Positions 1 through 12,089 of a stretch of DNA of 64,000 nt are shown here, piece by piece; the first letter of the stretch is position 1; the number at the start of each line of letters is the position of its first letter. The stretch spans positions 3,720,001-3,784,000 of the forward strand of contig NC_088300.1 of the NCBI RefSeq assembly GCF_032854445.1. Reading direction: 5' to 3'. The DNA comes from Liolophura sinensis. Taxonomy: Eukaryota > Mollusca > Polyplacophora > Chitonida > Chitonidae. The position numbers and the translations under genes are program-made. The notes under the pieces were generated by a model. It saw nothing but the letters and a program-made list of their open reading frames with translations. It did no database searches and had not been told where the DNA came from.

Positions 1-333
1 CCCAATTCAGGGAAAATTGGGACGTCACGATCTTCTTGGAGGAGCAGATTACTTCGAGGTTGCTTTCCGTCCTCTGTAAATTTTATAACTCTTGCAATTG
101 CTGGTTCAGAAGCGCAGATGAACGCCATCTAGAATGATCAGATAGTAAAGGCAAACATACTTGAGATGCCGCCACGTGGAGAGTTCGGCTAACCATGAAG
201 CTTAGCAGTCGTGAGTACGTAAGTTAACGGGTTGTCCTATAGATCTGTCCTATAGATACTCGTTAAACTTGAGCTTCTTTAAAAGGCGTCTCGTCAAGCC
301 AGTTGGTTCCGTGGGTCACCGTTGATGTACGAC
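1..333. other. No recognisable feature
   Basis: Nothing coding or repetitive that I can support. Confidence 0.4.
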
Positions 334-952
334 CTAAATCCAAGAAATTCTGGAAAAGACTCCAGACCAACGATTTAACAGTGATTTTACCTTAATACTT
401 TGTGCCGGTGTAATTTTGTCACCTAAATCAAACTCTTTTTTCGGTCTGCTCAGACTGTGGTTTACATTTGGACCCGACAACGACGAGGTCTTGGAGGAAA
501 CAAACAAAAACAGTCTGGAATTTGGAGATATAGTAATAGGATTAGCAGAAATATTACAAATTCGTATGGTTAAGGCGGCTTTACCCCCGCATATTCCACA
601 AGCTGTAGACGGACAAGTAAAACTGCTCTTTAACCCTACATTACCTTGTTCTGCTGTAACTGGTTGGGATACACTTGGATTCCTAACGAGCCCCTTGACA
701 CGCACCTCTTGGTCGTGCTGAACAATGACTGGTCGACAGCCTGTGGCCCAAACAATACCTACCAGGCCTCCAGTCTCCAACACACTTGGCAGCGAGACTC
801 CATGGGCCGTTAACGTGATTGCTTACCCTACCTACAAACACCTTAATGGCATTTGTTCCGACAAATATCGGAACATGGTTGTTATAGGCGGTATCTGGAA
901 CCGCGAGAACAGGTGCTACAATACTTCTCCTTCCACCTGGAACCCCCAGCAA
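334..952 (-). pseudogene. Ty3/gypsy-type retrotransposon fragment (protease-RT linker)
   Basis: Two minus-strand frames read like the polyprotein between protease and reverse transcriptase: VPDTAYNNHVPIFVGTNAIK (frame ending near 700) and then GIVWATGCRPVIVQHDQEV, NISANPITISPNS, KSLLNRWSGVFSR (334-783). The change of frame at about 700-780 and the absence of the reverse transcriptase core downstream show a dead fragment. Neighbouring DNA up to about 1400 may belong to it but I cannot show that. Confidence 0.65.
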
Positions 953-2150
953 GACGTCTATATACCCGTGCTAAGGAAGGCTATCTTCTCCTGCTCCACA
1001 GAACTGAACTCCTCAATGGACAATAAATTAACATCTTTCAAATGTTTAATATAAAAACAATGCGAAACAACAGCGACCACTGAACCAGTGTATAATAGAC
1101 ACTTTCAGTGTTTAACAATTATACTGGACTCAAATTATTTGACTTTCAAATGAGTGTTGTGGTATCCAGAACCACCCACTATCTGGCCGGTGGATGAGGT
1201 CGTTATTCCTTTAAACTGAACTTCTTTGAACGTAGGTTTTGGACACGATACTTTCTTAGACTTCCGCGACCGTGTCAGCCATACCTTTTTTGGTGAAATC
1301 CAGGCGTTCGAATATTTAGGACAAGAAATGCGTGAGAACGGTTTCTTCATACTCGTTCTCAATGTCCTCCCAGCCTTCTATGATCGATTTTAACTGAGCT
1401 TTCCATTATCACTAATCTATATTGAAGCTTGTTGGACCCTATTCGATTTATCCGGTTTTAACTGGTATGCATCTAGCATCTCTTTCTCCACTGGTCGAGA
1501 GGTGCTTTTTGCTTAGCTTGTTGAATTCTATTGTCCAGTCTACAACTCCACACTGTTACCGACTCACTTTTTTCTTTGCTTTTGTTTATAAAATGACTGC
1601 AGCAAAGACTCGCCAGTAACGACCTGACCAAATGTAACTTCTAGTTTATCCAGTATTGTGGTGATAGATGCATTTTCACCTAGATGTAGTTAAACCCTTG
1701 CAGCTTCACCTCGTAATGACTTTCTGATAGCATGTTAGCCAGCATTGTTAGACTATTTGTTTTCTTTCAGAAGACAATTAATTTCAAACTTCGACAGTTC
1801 AAAACAATTTTCGGACATAGGGACTGACTCTAACCCTGAAAAGAAAGATGTTATAAGTAGCTGGTAATAAGGCTTGAGAAGGAGAGGAAGGATTTGTAGC
1901 AGGAGGGGCAACAAATGGATGGTTACTCGTTGGGGTATAGGGGCATGAAGGGAGATCCTGAGCACGCTCGTCCGACTTTGTATTTACCCGTTCTATTCAG
2001 ATAATCCACCATTTTGTCCTCATCCACACCGGGTAACTGTCCCTCCAGCGTTGGAGTTTCTGGTGGATTGTCTCAGGGATCACTGTTTGCATAGTAACTT
2101 ACACTGTTGATCTGCAAAGGAAACTAAGGCTTGGGAGAACAAAAATGAAT
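953..2150. other. Intergenic, no recognisable gene
   Basis: Only short open frames without family resemblance. Part may be further gypsy debris. Confidence 0.4.
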
Positions 2151-2180
2151 AACGCTGATTGACTGCTATCGCTGATTTTG
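2151..2180 (+). repeat. 30-bp sequence shared with 4971-5000
   Basis: Identical to 4971-5000 (AACGCTGATTGACTGCTATC and onward). About 15-20 bp after it comes TGGTATCAGAG, similar to a tRNA primer-binding site. It may be an LTR or leader piece of the gypsy element. Confidence 0.45.
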
Positions 2181-3163
2181 GAGCATGGTTAGTTCTAGAC
2201 TGGTATCAGAGATTAAAGTGCATCCGCGTACCCGGGAAAAATTCAAAGCAAGTAACCCCCCCCCCCCTTACATTACAAAGTACTCCAAAAACAACTCAAA
2301 AAGGTAAAAAGTGTCAAAAGTGTCAAAAAGGTCAGGAGGTGGCTGTTCGCCGAGGGGTTCACTTTCACATTCCACACGCACACAAATTTATTTTAACAAC
2401 ACAATCTTTTCCTTAAGCCTAATCTAAATACCTATTTTAAAACATAACTATATAATTGGAGGTAGTGCAAAACATTCCACCAGTGGCTTCCAAAGATGGT
2501 TGATAGTAATGTCACTGTCAAACCGCGACCACGCACAAATCCAGGAACTGCGAACTGACCAGTCAATTGACTCGAGTCAAGTGCTCACAATTATCACAAA
2601 GAAAACACCGGTTTATCTTAGCGACGTCCTAGCAAGAAGGTAGCTATGCTTTGGAATTTGTATGGCATTTCCAAATGCAAGTCAGTTCCATTTTCCCAGT
2701 CCCATTTCGGGACTGGTATAGCAACGGAACAAGCTGTTGACGACTGACCGGCAGTAATTCCTTATTCAATTTTAGCCTACAGGACAGAAAGACTTGACGA
2801 GAGAAAGCACCAAGGTTATGAAAACTGATGGCACATAGATTAGGTATGAACTGCACACTTCAACCGCCAGGCAATTGCGTTTAACTCTAAGTAAGTTCTA
2901 GCTCATCCAATCAAAAATCAACCCGCTTGCATACTAGTTGTCTGTCAACGACTCAGTACAGATGTCATGTAAAGTCACACCAAAATATCCAACTGGCTAA
3001 AAAGTGACGTGAAGCAAATAAATTGTAAAAGGCGATGCTACTGAAGAATGCTGTTTACATGCCAACTATTGCTAGAAATGCTAAAAGTGCACCTTAATGC
3101 GATGGACTGGAACCTATAAAACGAAGACGCAGAAACGTTCTAATAGGTTTCATCTCGTCGACT

Positions 3164-4673
3164 TAAACTGACGGCCAAAAGAAACTTTACGACTCCATGA
3201 GTTAAATTTAACAAGCCTTTTCAGCAAATTAATAACAAATTGTAGTAGGAAAACATTATAGAAAGCATATACCCATGTGCGACAAGCGTCATATACGCCT
3301 ACATGAATTTATTTTGAGACAACGAAGAAAGTTGAAAAATCACGTGACGCATGGATGGCCGCAACTGCACATGTAATAAGTGTATAAAAACGTTACACAC
3401 AGTGTGCTGGACTTCACTAAAAACCAGTAAAGTAAGGCCTCGGTTGACTCCAGAACAACGCGAGAGGGCTCTGGGTATGGTATCCTTGGGAGCCACCCAT
3501 GCCCACATTACAAGGACCTTCGGCTGCTCTCGTGTAACTGTGTCAAACTTGATGCAACGTTACAGACAGACAGGGCAGACTTCGGAGAGGCCAAGAACAG
3601 GCAGGCCTAGGGTAACTACGCCTAGAGAGACGGGTGCCTGCGCACCTTACACCTGAGGAACCGCTTCCTGAAAGTGACATCATCGTCAATCAATTCATTA
3701 GCACAGTCAGCAGACCGTGTCCAGGAGACTCATGGCTCAAGGAATTGATGCCTATCGACCATTCAGAGGGCAGTTGTTGACAGCCGAACATCGTCGCCAG
3801 AGGTTGCGATGGGCTCGAATTGTACGCAGTTGGCAGCGACGTGATTGGCAACGTATTGTTTTCACGGATGAAAGCCGTTCCTGCCTGTTCCCAGCTTCGA
3901 TGGAAGACCGGGAGTTTACCGTCGAAGAGGCCAACGAACAGCTGCATCATGCGTCCAGGGGATGGAGCCGTTTGGTGGCGGCAGCATGATGGTGTAGGGT
4001 GGGTTTTGCGGAGAGGAACGGACACCACTGGTGTCCTAACAGCTCAACGTTACGTGGATGAAATTCTGCGTCCTGTTGTCCTGTCATTCCTTCAGCAGCA
4101 GTTCACGTGGTGTCTTGTACCAGCATGACAACGTCAGACCCCATACAGCTCGAGTTGTACAGTTTCTGGGCGCCAACGACGTCAACATTCTGCCGTGGCC
4201 TGCACGTTCCCCAGATATGTCTCCCATAGAACAATTTTGGGATATCGTGGGTCGTGGAATAAGACAACGGCCACAACTTGCAGCCAACCGACAAGAACTG
4301 GCGTTCGCTCTCCAAGATGATTGGCAACGAATCTCACGTCATCTCATCAGACGACTGACTTTTTCTATGCGTCGGAGAGTAAGGGGTGGCCGCACGCGGT
4401 ATTCATTATTTTTAAAATCAGTAACTATCAAAACCAATCAATTTTTTGTAGACTATGCCCGTTGTTAACCAAGATGGAATGTCTACCCCCTGCTCTGTTC
4501 GTTCACTTGTAAAACTTGATTTGAGGGCTGCTTTGTCCGTTCTTACCCAAGACTTTCAATATCTGAAGTCAATGGTCTTTTTAATATATTAAGCTTCATG
4601 TCAGCCTGTTTTTTGCTTTGGCGAAATAAATTCATTTGAACTCTTTATCAAGTTTCTTTTGGCCGTCAGTTTA
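3164..4673 (+). mobile_element. Tc1-like DNA transposon with perfect 22-bp terminal inverted repeats
   Basis: The left end (AACTGACGGCCAAAAGAAAC TT, from 3166) and the right end (ending 4671) are exact inverted repeats of 22 bp, each bordered by TA (3164-3165 and 4672-4673), the Tc1/mariner target site. Similarity of the two ends continues imperfectly inward. The interior holds the broken transposase described separately. Confidence 0.92.
3351..4468 (+). pseudogene. Degenerate Tc1-like transposase
   Basis: Pieces in three frames follow family order. A helix-turn-helix region comes first (3351-3640: ITRTFGCSRVTVSNLMQRYR, GRPRVTTPRE), then FTDES with the first catalytic Asp at 3867, a GGGSMMV stretch ending in an in-frame stop near 3991, TAQRYVDEILRPVV, and finally HDNVRPHTARVV with SPDMSPIEQFWD (to about 4350). 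I count at least three frameshifts and one nonsense codon. Between the second Asp and the Glu I count 33 residues, one fewer than in DD34E Tc1 enzymes. It cannot make an active enzyme. Confidence 0.88.
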
Positions 4674-4970
4674 TAAATATGCCACGCCAGTCCTAGTTAC
4701 AATGCATTAACGAAGCTTGCTGTCAGGAAGTTTTTCTGCTTCCAACACCGACGATTTCATCTGAGGAATGGGTGAAGCCGACCAGCTGGGTACGTCAGTA
4801 CATTGTTAAATGAGGTGTCGGCTTCACTCGCAGATCTGAGTGACCATCTGTACTGCTATTCGTTCTATTTTGTCGAAGCTGTGACTTTTTGTGAACATAC
4901 CGAAAGTGATCAATTCTGACTATTCTGAACGAAAATATAACTGCACTCTTGTGACCACTTGTACAGATTT

Positions 4971-5000
4971 AACGCTGATTGACTGCTATCGCTGATTTTG
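4971..5000 (+). repeat. 30-bp sequence shared with 2151-2180; gypsy leader or LTR piece
   Basis: Identical to 2151-2180 and located about 165 bp upstream of the gag-like ATG at 5165, which suits an LTR end or leader. Confidence 0.45.
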
Positions 5001-5164
5001 AAGCAAAAACTGTGGAATCCCGTTTCGGACATTTGACCTGCGCGCTTTATGCTGCATTTCTACGATGTCACTTATGTTTTATTTCCTGTTTGCTACCTAC
5101 TGTACGATTTCTACGGAAGCCCTGTATGTGACACACTGACCTGTGTTCATTTAACTTGTGAAAA

Positions 5165-5345
5165 ATGGCGGAACAGCAAGTTAGTAACAATGTAAGAGTT
5201 CATAATCCTACAATCCCTACAAACATTCCACTGCCAACCAAACTTGATCTCAAAGCAAACTTGGCAACAAAGTGGAAAAATTCAGACGAATGAACAATTA
5301 TGAAATCGCTGTGAAATATTCTGTGGATATATAAGGATACACAAA
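5165..5345 (+). pseudogene. Gag-like N-terminus of a Ty3/gypsy retroelement, frameshifted
   Basis: From ATG 5165 the frame gives MAEQQVSNNVRVHNPTIPTN, then PLPTKLDLKANLATKWK. A one-base slip near 5280 and a stop follow; the next frame continues with FRRMNNYEIAVK. The PSKLxLxGNLAxNWKxF...YEIA pattern is common in gag-like ORFs of invertebrate gypsy elements. The rest of the element is not recognisable downstream. Confidence 0.55.
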
Positions 5346-5825
5346 CACAGTCAATACAATTCACCATTTGTTGACCCTGGCTTCCCGCCTCACACATTCC
5401 AGTTCTCAGCAAGCCTTCACGTCCGTTCACGGACACCGCCCAAATTCGACTGACTAGTTCTCGACTGTTCGCGCGTAAAAACAGGTTGTACAACGGTATA
5501 AAAGGTTGACCGCAAAATATCCGGAAACGGATACCACGTAAACAATCGCAAGGAGACTTTGTGATTGGCAAAGTAAATGCACGTGTCGGCGAGACAAATG
5601 AAACTTTTGAGAGCTAATACTTTAATCGCCGAGAAGAGTAGACAGCAAAGACTGTTGCCTTCAATTGCGGACAAGTGGAAGACAGCTTAATACTTAAGGG
5701 AGAGAAATACGGTTGGAATTCGTCACAACAATGTTTGGAAAAAGTTCTTGCAGGATGTGCTTTGCCTCATGATTGTGTCTAATTCCTCTTAACCAGGGAC
5801 TATGGCTGTATTTTAAATTGCCACA

Positions 5826-6010
5826 TTGAATATATGAACAGTTTCGATCAAACCGCCGCTGAGATACACGTTTTGTTGTCTTTAACTGATATTCTAGCAT
5901 GGTACACGATTTGAATACTGATTCCACTCAGTCGCCTAGAACATGCGTTGTGTCCAACATCATTGAAAACTTTTGACTGCTTCTCTTTGTATGATTCCAT
6001 CCTATTTTTG
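5826..6010 (+). repeat. Dispersed repeat, copy 1 (copy 2 at 9396-9580)
   Basis: Both share ATATGAACAGTT, GTACACGATTTGAATACTGA, TGCTTCTCTTTG and ATGATTCCAT in the same order and spacing, at about 80% identity by eye. No coding content is seen. Confidence 0.6.
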
Positions 6011-6589
6011 TTTGTGTTTTATACTTTCTTAGTTCTGTGGTGGGTTGTGTTATGCGTTGTTTTTGTGAACAAGCCTTGCAGTCCTTAACCTGGAACGTTC
6101 TTATTGGTTGACGGCTAGTACACGAATGTCTGTTTCGACGCATAGATTCGAACGCAAGCTGATGATATCGTCTCCGGCCTACTCAACTTTGAAGAGCCCC
6201 GGCGTGCGTGCATCAAAGTCCTAGTGGTCGCGTCGGGGCAACCACTTATCGTACACCTTCACCGCCTTCACGTAGCACACCGCCCACAGCTGAGGTTTGA
6301 GCAAGGATTCCCACTCCAGGTCGGATCAGGCCATGTAGGCGGAATCCTTATCCATCTCACAACACTCCCAGTCAGAACTGTCAATGAACCGAGTCATAAA
6401 ATCGTAGTAGAACTCTAACATATCGAAATTGGCGCACGGTGCACATACATCCTCTTTGCATCGTGAGGTTGTAATGAATAATCACTTTGTTAAGTGCCTT
6501 GGAAGCGCCAGTGTCCTATAGTTGGCGGGCTTGGCTGACGGCGTCCGCTAAGGTTTGGAAGGTTCGCTCGGTCGAACTTCATCACTTGA

Positions 6590-6905
6590 GCGGTAGATCC
6601 AGGGTCAATCCAGGATCGAGTCACACCTAAGACCTGAAAAGAGGAAGTAGTAACTTCCTCGCGTTCAGCATGAAGGGGATAGCGCAACGACTGGTTGACG
6701 TGTATCAGTATAATGGCTCGGGCGGAGCGTCTTACTTCCCTTCGGTAAGGCGACTCAGTGAAGCAGCTCTAGATAAAAGAGCGGTGGAGATCCGTCCTGC
6801 AACAACAAGGCACATTACATGTATTCTAAGGATTCCTATTCGTGGTCATATGACTGAAAACTTGTTAAGTACAACGTTAAAACCCCAAGCACTCACTCAC
6901 TTCAT
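6590..6905 (+). mobile_element. tRNA-headed SINE, family A
   Basis: Head remnant GGTAGATCCAGGGTCAATCC; body with CAGCATGAAGGGGATAG and GTATCAGTATAATGGC; tail TCATATGACTGAAAACTTGT then GTTAAAACCCCAAGCACTCA. Two relatives are at 41680-41985 and 45845-46172. An 89-codon ORF inside is shared by all copies and is not a gene. Confidence 0.7.
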
Positions 6906-7536
6906 CACTTGGTACACATGGGTCACTACGAACCCGTGAGCGCGGTACAATTGCGGCAACGGAGTGGCCAGCAGAATGTTCATGCCAAACATACTCCCGA
7001 GAAAATTGCGAGCTCCGCTAGGATGGTACCGAGGTCCTCCAGGCTGACGTCGATGCTTTTTTGGGTTTTTTTTAAAGTGCGCTTTGAAATTGCCTGAGAG
7101 GTAAATGTCACATTCGACGAAGCCAAACAACCGGTCTTGGAAAACACTCCACTAGCTGGGCCGTCTCTGTGATGGGGGTAGGGCGCACTGCTGCAGGAAA
7201 GCGCACAAGATCTGGCCCGTTTCACGCCTGCCACACAGTGATCGGTTCGTACGCCCATGAACTGGACGTACGTCGTCCATTTCCTTTCGTAAGTCTTGGG
7301 GCGACATGGCCTGGTGGGTCGTTGTAGCGCAACTCACCCTGGATGATTCAAGTGACAGCCATGATGGTGATAATAGCAGCCGTGGAACTGGAAGACAGTG
7401 GGGCGTTCGGCGATGTGGGCTAACCCGTCCACTGGGAGTTAACGATCACCGCCCCGTTTCTCTGTGTGGTTGACGGGTGCAATTAATATAATTGCAATTT
7501 TTTACCTACTTTTGCCTCTAGCGATAGTGCTAGGGG

Positions 7537-7714
7537 GCGTGTAAATTGCGTATATTTATGCATTTACATGGACTGTTAGAATAAAACCCTGACTGAGGTA
7601 AACTGACAAGAGGCCGCGTTTCACCGGTTACGAGTGACCATTAACCAGCTATCACACTGTCGTCGCTGCTCTGGTTTTACGCTCTATGCTGTACGTCTTT
7701 AACTATATTGTATT
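7537..7714 (+). repeat. Direct repeat, copy 1 (copy 2 at 7903-8083)
   Basis: Starts GCGTGTAAATTG, contains GTTAGAATAAAACCCTGACT, TTTCACCGGTTACG and ACTGTCGTCGCTGCTC, and ends near GTACGTCTTTAA. The second copy is 366 bp downstream at about 85% identity. The AATAAA inside would fit an LTR. Confidence 0.65.
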
Positions 7715-7902
7715 CCTGCATAAATCAGGATTCAGCTAATGGACTAAGCATACCCGAACCCTGGTCCCTTTGCCTTGTTTTAATTGTATGGTAAATGTGA
7801 TAACAACACAGCATTTTGAGTAATTCTACACCAGCTACGTCCAATAAATTGCAATTAACATCACTGCATTTTTGAAAGCTAATTCTGCTTAAATAAATAT
7901 TG

Positions 7903-8083
7903 CGTGTAAATTGTTACTTTTTATGAATTTACATGAACAGTTAGAATAAAACACTGACTGAGGTAAACTTACTAACCAGAGGCTCTATTTCACCGGTTAC
8001 GCGTGACAAGTAGCCAGCTACCATACTGTCGTCGCTGCTCAGGTTTTACTCTCTGTGATGTACGTCTTTAATTATAACGTATT
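7903..8083 (+). repeat. Direct repeat, copy 2 (copy 1 at 7537-7714)
   Basis: Same blocks in the same order as copy 1. The two could be solo LTRs or a tandem duplication. Confidence 0.65.
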
Positions 8084-9395
8084 GTTAATCCGAGCTGGCA
8101 CGACTGCCAATCCATTCATTTTTCTGCCAGGCGAGTCGCTGCGTCAGAGGGAACGAACGTCTCCCCCGTGACGCCGTCATGGGATGTAGTCCATTGTAGT
8201 GGAAGTCTATTTACCTGTAAGAAAACTTGCAATTGGTGATGCGGCAGTCGTAGGCTTTAACCCATTTGCCGTTACCGTAATTAGGGGCTCAAGTAATTTT
8301 GAACGTCCAGAAATTTCAACTGTGGAGTGGTGAGGAACAAGTGATTATGGTTGTGCCTGATAACACACTCCGAATCACTTGGCCAGGTAGACATAGAGCT
8401 GTTTCTTGATCAAGTTCAGGTCATAAGTCCCCGAGTGGAAACTGAGGACCGGGAGCTGGAAATATTCTGCCTTCGTCTTCATGGAGATCAATATCCATAT
8501 CTACCAGGTCTTCGAAAATATTGGGTTGGCTGCGAAATGCACCGCCCGGATACATGCGGCGAACCACGTCAGTGCACATTTGACTGTGGCGTCGTAACTT
8601 CTAGTCCTTTCGAAACGTCTTAGGTGGTGGATAAGTCGAACTCAGTAAAAGTTCCCATAGGAACGAGTTGGTAAATTTGAATGTTGGCTCTGAATACACA
8701 CTTCAATGTGTTCAAGGAAGGAACACTGGGAGGAACACCACGAAAATAGTACGCTCAGTAGTAATCTAGAGCGCGTTTGTCACAGATTTTGTGATGGGCC
8801 TTGTCCAGGTGCACGGCCAAACACAGAAATAAACACAAAGAGTCCTTAAAAGGACCATGACTCCCTTTTTTGAGATGTCTCATTTAATTACGCGAGAAGC
8901 AGTTAAAGGTTTTCGGATGTTTGGTTATACATCTGATAGATACAGTTGTGATTGTGAATCGTCTGACTTCATTTACCATCCATGACGGGTAACCTTGATA
9001 TTGTAAGCAATGATGATCTACGAAGTCTGCAGGTGAAAGGCCCTAAGTATACAGAGGCGAGAACGATAAATATAAGAGCTAACAAGAAGACAATCCTTTC
9101 AGACTCATCAGAGGACCTACATTTGTACAAAGATCAAAACGGTTTCTCTTTGGCAGACTTTACGACAAGAGGGATAGTTTTAATTTTGACATTGTAAATT
9201 ATCCTTACTCGCCCTCCTGTATTTATTAGACTCTGCGTGGTGTGTGACGATTTCAGTTAACGTCACAAGTTATTACTTCAAATACTCGTGTATCAAGGTA
9301 ATTCCATCAAACGCCTTCACTCCAAGTTTTCCTACCTCCGCTTAACCCGCAGCTACGGGCTGTGTATTCATGGAGTTGAATTTGGTCGCAACGTT
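8084..9395. other. Intergenic, no recognisable gene
   Basis: Short ORFs (for example 8351-8623) have no recognisable family; a transposon relic is possible. Confidence 0.35.
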
Positions 9396-9580
9396 GGACA
9401 TATGAACAGTTGCAATCAAAGCGCAAATGAGATACACTTTTTGTTATCGACAGTTGATACTCTAGTACGGTACACGATTTGAATACTGATTTCTCTCAGT
9501 AGCCTTGAACATACCTCGCGTCTTTCAAACATCACTGAAACTGTTAACTGCTTCTCTTTGCATGATTCCATCTCATTTTC
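9396..9580 (+). repeat. Dispersed repeat, copy 2 (copy 1 at 5826-6010)
   Basis: See the shared blocks listed for 5826-6010; same orientation. Confidence 0.6.
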
Positions 9581-9998
9581 GTACTTGTTGTCTTGCAGGT
9601 AGACTGTTAAGACACCGATCGGCTGGTCGGGTAGTTCGTGCACGAAAACAGCACTGTCCATATCGTTTTGGGTCGCTGTTGCTGCGTCCATGTAAGCGGT
9701 GGAGAGATTGGCGAGGAGTGCGTTTATAGCTTTTCACAAGGGATGGTTGCTTGAGTACCCGGGAGTCATTGGTACTCGCGTAAAAACAGCACACTTTTCC
9801 TTTCTCCAGTGGCGGCGTTGGACAGCAGAATAGCGGGGTGTGTCATCGGGTAGGTCTGAAAAGCGGGCGTTCCGACTTTCCCTTTCTTCGACTCGTCCGT
9901 CTCTGGAAATGTTGGAACCCTTTGGCTCAAGCTGACTTCGCTCCTTGGTGTGGGTGAAACTGGAGGTGTAAGGGGTTGTTGCTAGTACTGGCGCTGGT

Positions 9999-10000
<2 letters not shown>

Positions 10001-10096
<96 letters not shown>

Positions 10097-10100
10097 GAGA

Positions 10101-10136
<36 letters not shown>

Positions 10137-10137
10137 A
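10001..10137. repeat. (GA)n microsatellite
   Basis: Almost pure GA dinucleotide run. It creates Ser/Leu-rich minus-strand ORFs that are artefacts. Confidence 0.95.
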
Positions 10138-10589
10138 GGCAGGTGAGGTGTGGTGCACTATGGACGATGTGGGAGTGTATCCTACGCATGTAAAGGTAGA
10201 CGATGCATGCTGGCAAGAATGACCGCGGCGAGCTCTTCCCGGAAATACCAGCCTTATCTGCGATGAAAAGCAACAATATCTGAAGGACAGGTCCATTGGA
10301 GATGTGTCCGCACAAGACGGGTTTATTTCCGCACAGCCGAATTCTTAAGCGCTGCCGCGTCTAAACAAGTGCTGAACCGCTCGGCTTTTCACGTACCAGT
10401 ACGAAGGAATCGACCTCGCGTAACACGTGGGTGGGATGTGTATCACGCGCGATATCAGAACACCTAACAAAACAGCTAAAATGTGTGCAAGACGTCCCTA
10501 TCTCCCGACCGTTTATTTTACGACGGAAGGGCGGACGTCAACGAAATTGTTTAGTGGTGGCCTTCGAGGATTTTTCCCCCTAGACTTGT

Positions 10590-10850
10590 CGTTGCCCATT
10601 GGTCTGTCTTGGCGCGACCAAACTGCTCAACCTAACTCTACAAGCCCACCTTTCACGCGTCCCTCATGGGTCCGTGCCGTTCACCTCCCATTGGACGACA
10701 CAGCGCGGATGTCAACATCCGAGCGAGAAAATCCAATCCACCCATTGGTCTGTTATGGTGCAGAAAAGCTCAACACCCCGACTCTACAAGCTGACCACGG
10801 CGAACTCAAGACATGCAAGCCGAACACAAAAACACCCACCCATTGGTCCG
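10590..10850 (+). repeat. Degenerate direct repeat of about 145 bp
   Basis: CCCATTGGTCTGT followed by CTCAACC or CTCAACACC and ACTCTACAAGC occurs at about 10598 and 10742, with a third CCCATTGGTC at about 10839. It lies in a 191-codon ORF (10427-11002) that I do not accept as a gene. Confidence 0.4.
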
Positions 10851-11117
10851 TTTACATGTCAATGAAAACCAACGCTCCCGCTCTCAACGACGAATCAACT
10901 CTCGACAAACACACATTAACGCCCCACACTATCCTACACCTATTTGCGACTCGTGGGCAACATTCTGTACTTCGTTCGATTTTAATGATGAATACTGATT
11001 AGGTAGTTCGAGAACAGGCCTATGTGCGTCGCATAGACTCAAAAGGTCAAGCTTGTTTAATGGTGGCAGTGATGTAAAGCGATTGGTGATTTACGCCGAA
11101 CTCAAGAACATTTCACT

Positions 11118-11305
11118 TATGCGACGGCGGCCAGCATTATGGTGGGAGCAAAACCGGGCAGGGCCTGGCGGAAACCCACGACCATTCGCCGGAGCGAAGC
11201 CAGTATGAGCTGGGGCTTTAACTCACAGCGACCACCTTGGTTTGAGGCTCCTGTGTTATTACGCTGCCCTAGCGCTCTAACCAACTTAGCCACGGAGGCC
11301 TCGGA
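11118..11305 (-). mobile_element. tRNA-headed SINE, family C
   Basis: Minus strand: GGCCTCCGTGGCTAAGTTGG TTAGAGCG head, GTGAGTTAAAGCCC B-box region, CGTGGGTTTCCGCC and CACCATAATGCTGG... reading as CCACCATAATGCTGGCCGCC. This is the SINE type widespread in molluscs. The 3' end is truncated. Confidence 0.75.
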
Positions 11306-12089
11306 TAACATGTAAGCCTACCGACTAGCTGTTGAATGTTATTTACCCATTTGCATCATAGCGTTTTTCACCCAGATGTTTCACGGAATTGTACAATTGC
11401 AGAATCAGATGTGACTGGTAGTTCAATTCACATCAAATTGCTTGAGTTTGTTGTGTTCAGTAGGCCTGCTATTCATTGCATTATTACTTTGTTTTACAGA
11501 ATCAATATTTGTGTGTTTTGGGCAGGATACTGACCCCTTTTCTTGATCAACATGGGAACTTAAGTTTATCACGATTTGTTTGATGTTTATACCATATGGT
11601 TGGCGGCGATGTCAATTGCCCTAGTACTAAGCCTTAGGTTTGACCTTGTTACTCTGGTATTATTCAAGAGTTGAGATGTTAATCTTTAATTTATGTTTGC
11701 TCAGCAAATATAAGGGTATGCATACCATGCCTAACATGCCCTGTGTAGAACTGTGTATACCAGACTGTGGATACGAGAAAAACAGGCAACGCTCGGGGTT
11801 TGGGATACATAAATATGTAGTATTCTTTAGTCAACTTGAATTGCATATGTTTGAAATGATGTATTAATGAAGACATCTTCGTGTAAAGTTATGTCACATT
11901 CTATGTTTATGTTCTTGAGGTTTAAATATGCCCCTGAAAATCACGCAATCAGACAACGTGTATGCTGCATTCATTTCTCCATGTCACACATAGCATTTTA
12001 TTTTCTGACAGGAAGCTAAAGAATGTTGCACATGAAATAATTTGGATCACAATAAATTGAATGTGCACTTTAACTGTCTATTTGCTGTT

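Noticed and set aside
9734..10315. 193-codon minus-strand ORF
   Set aside because: Most of it is the translated GA microsatellite.
10427..11002. 191-codon plus-strand ORF
   Set aside because: No recognisable domain, biased composition, and internal degenerate DNA repeats that do not keep a protein repeat. Kept only as a repeat.
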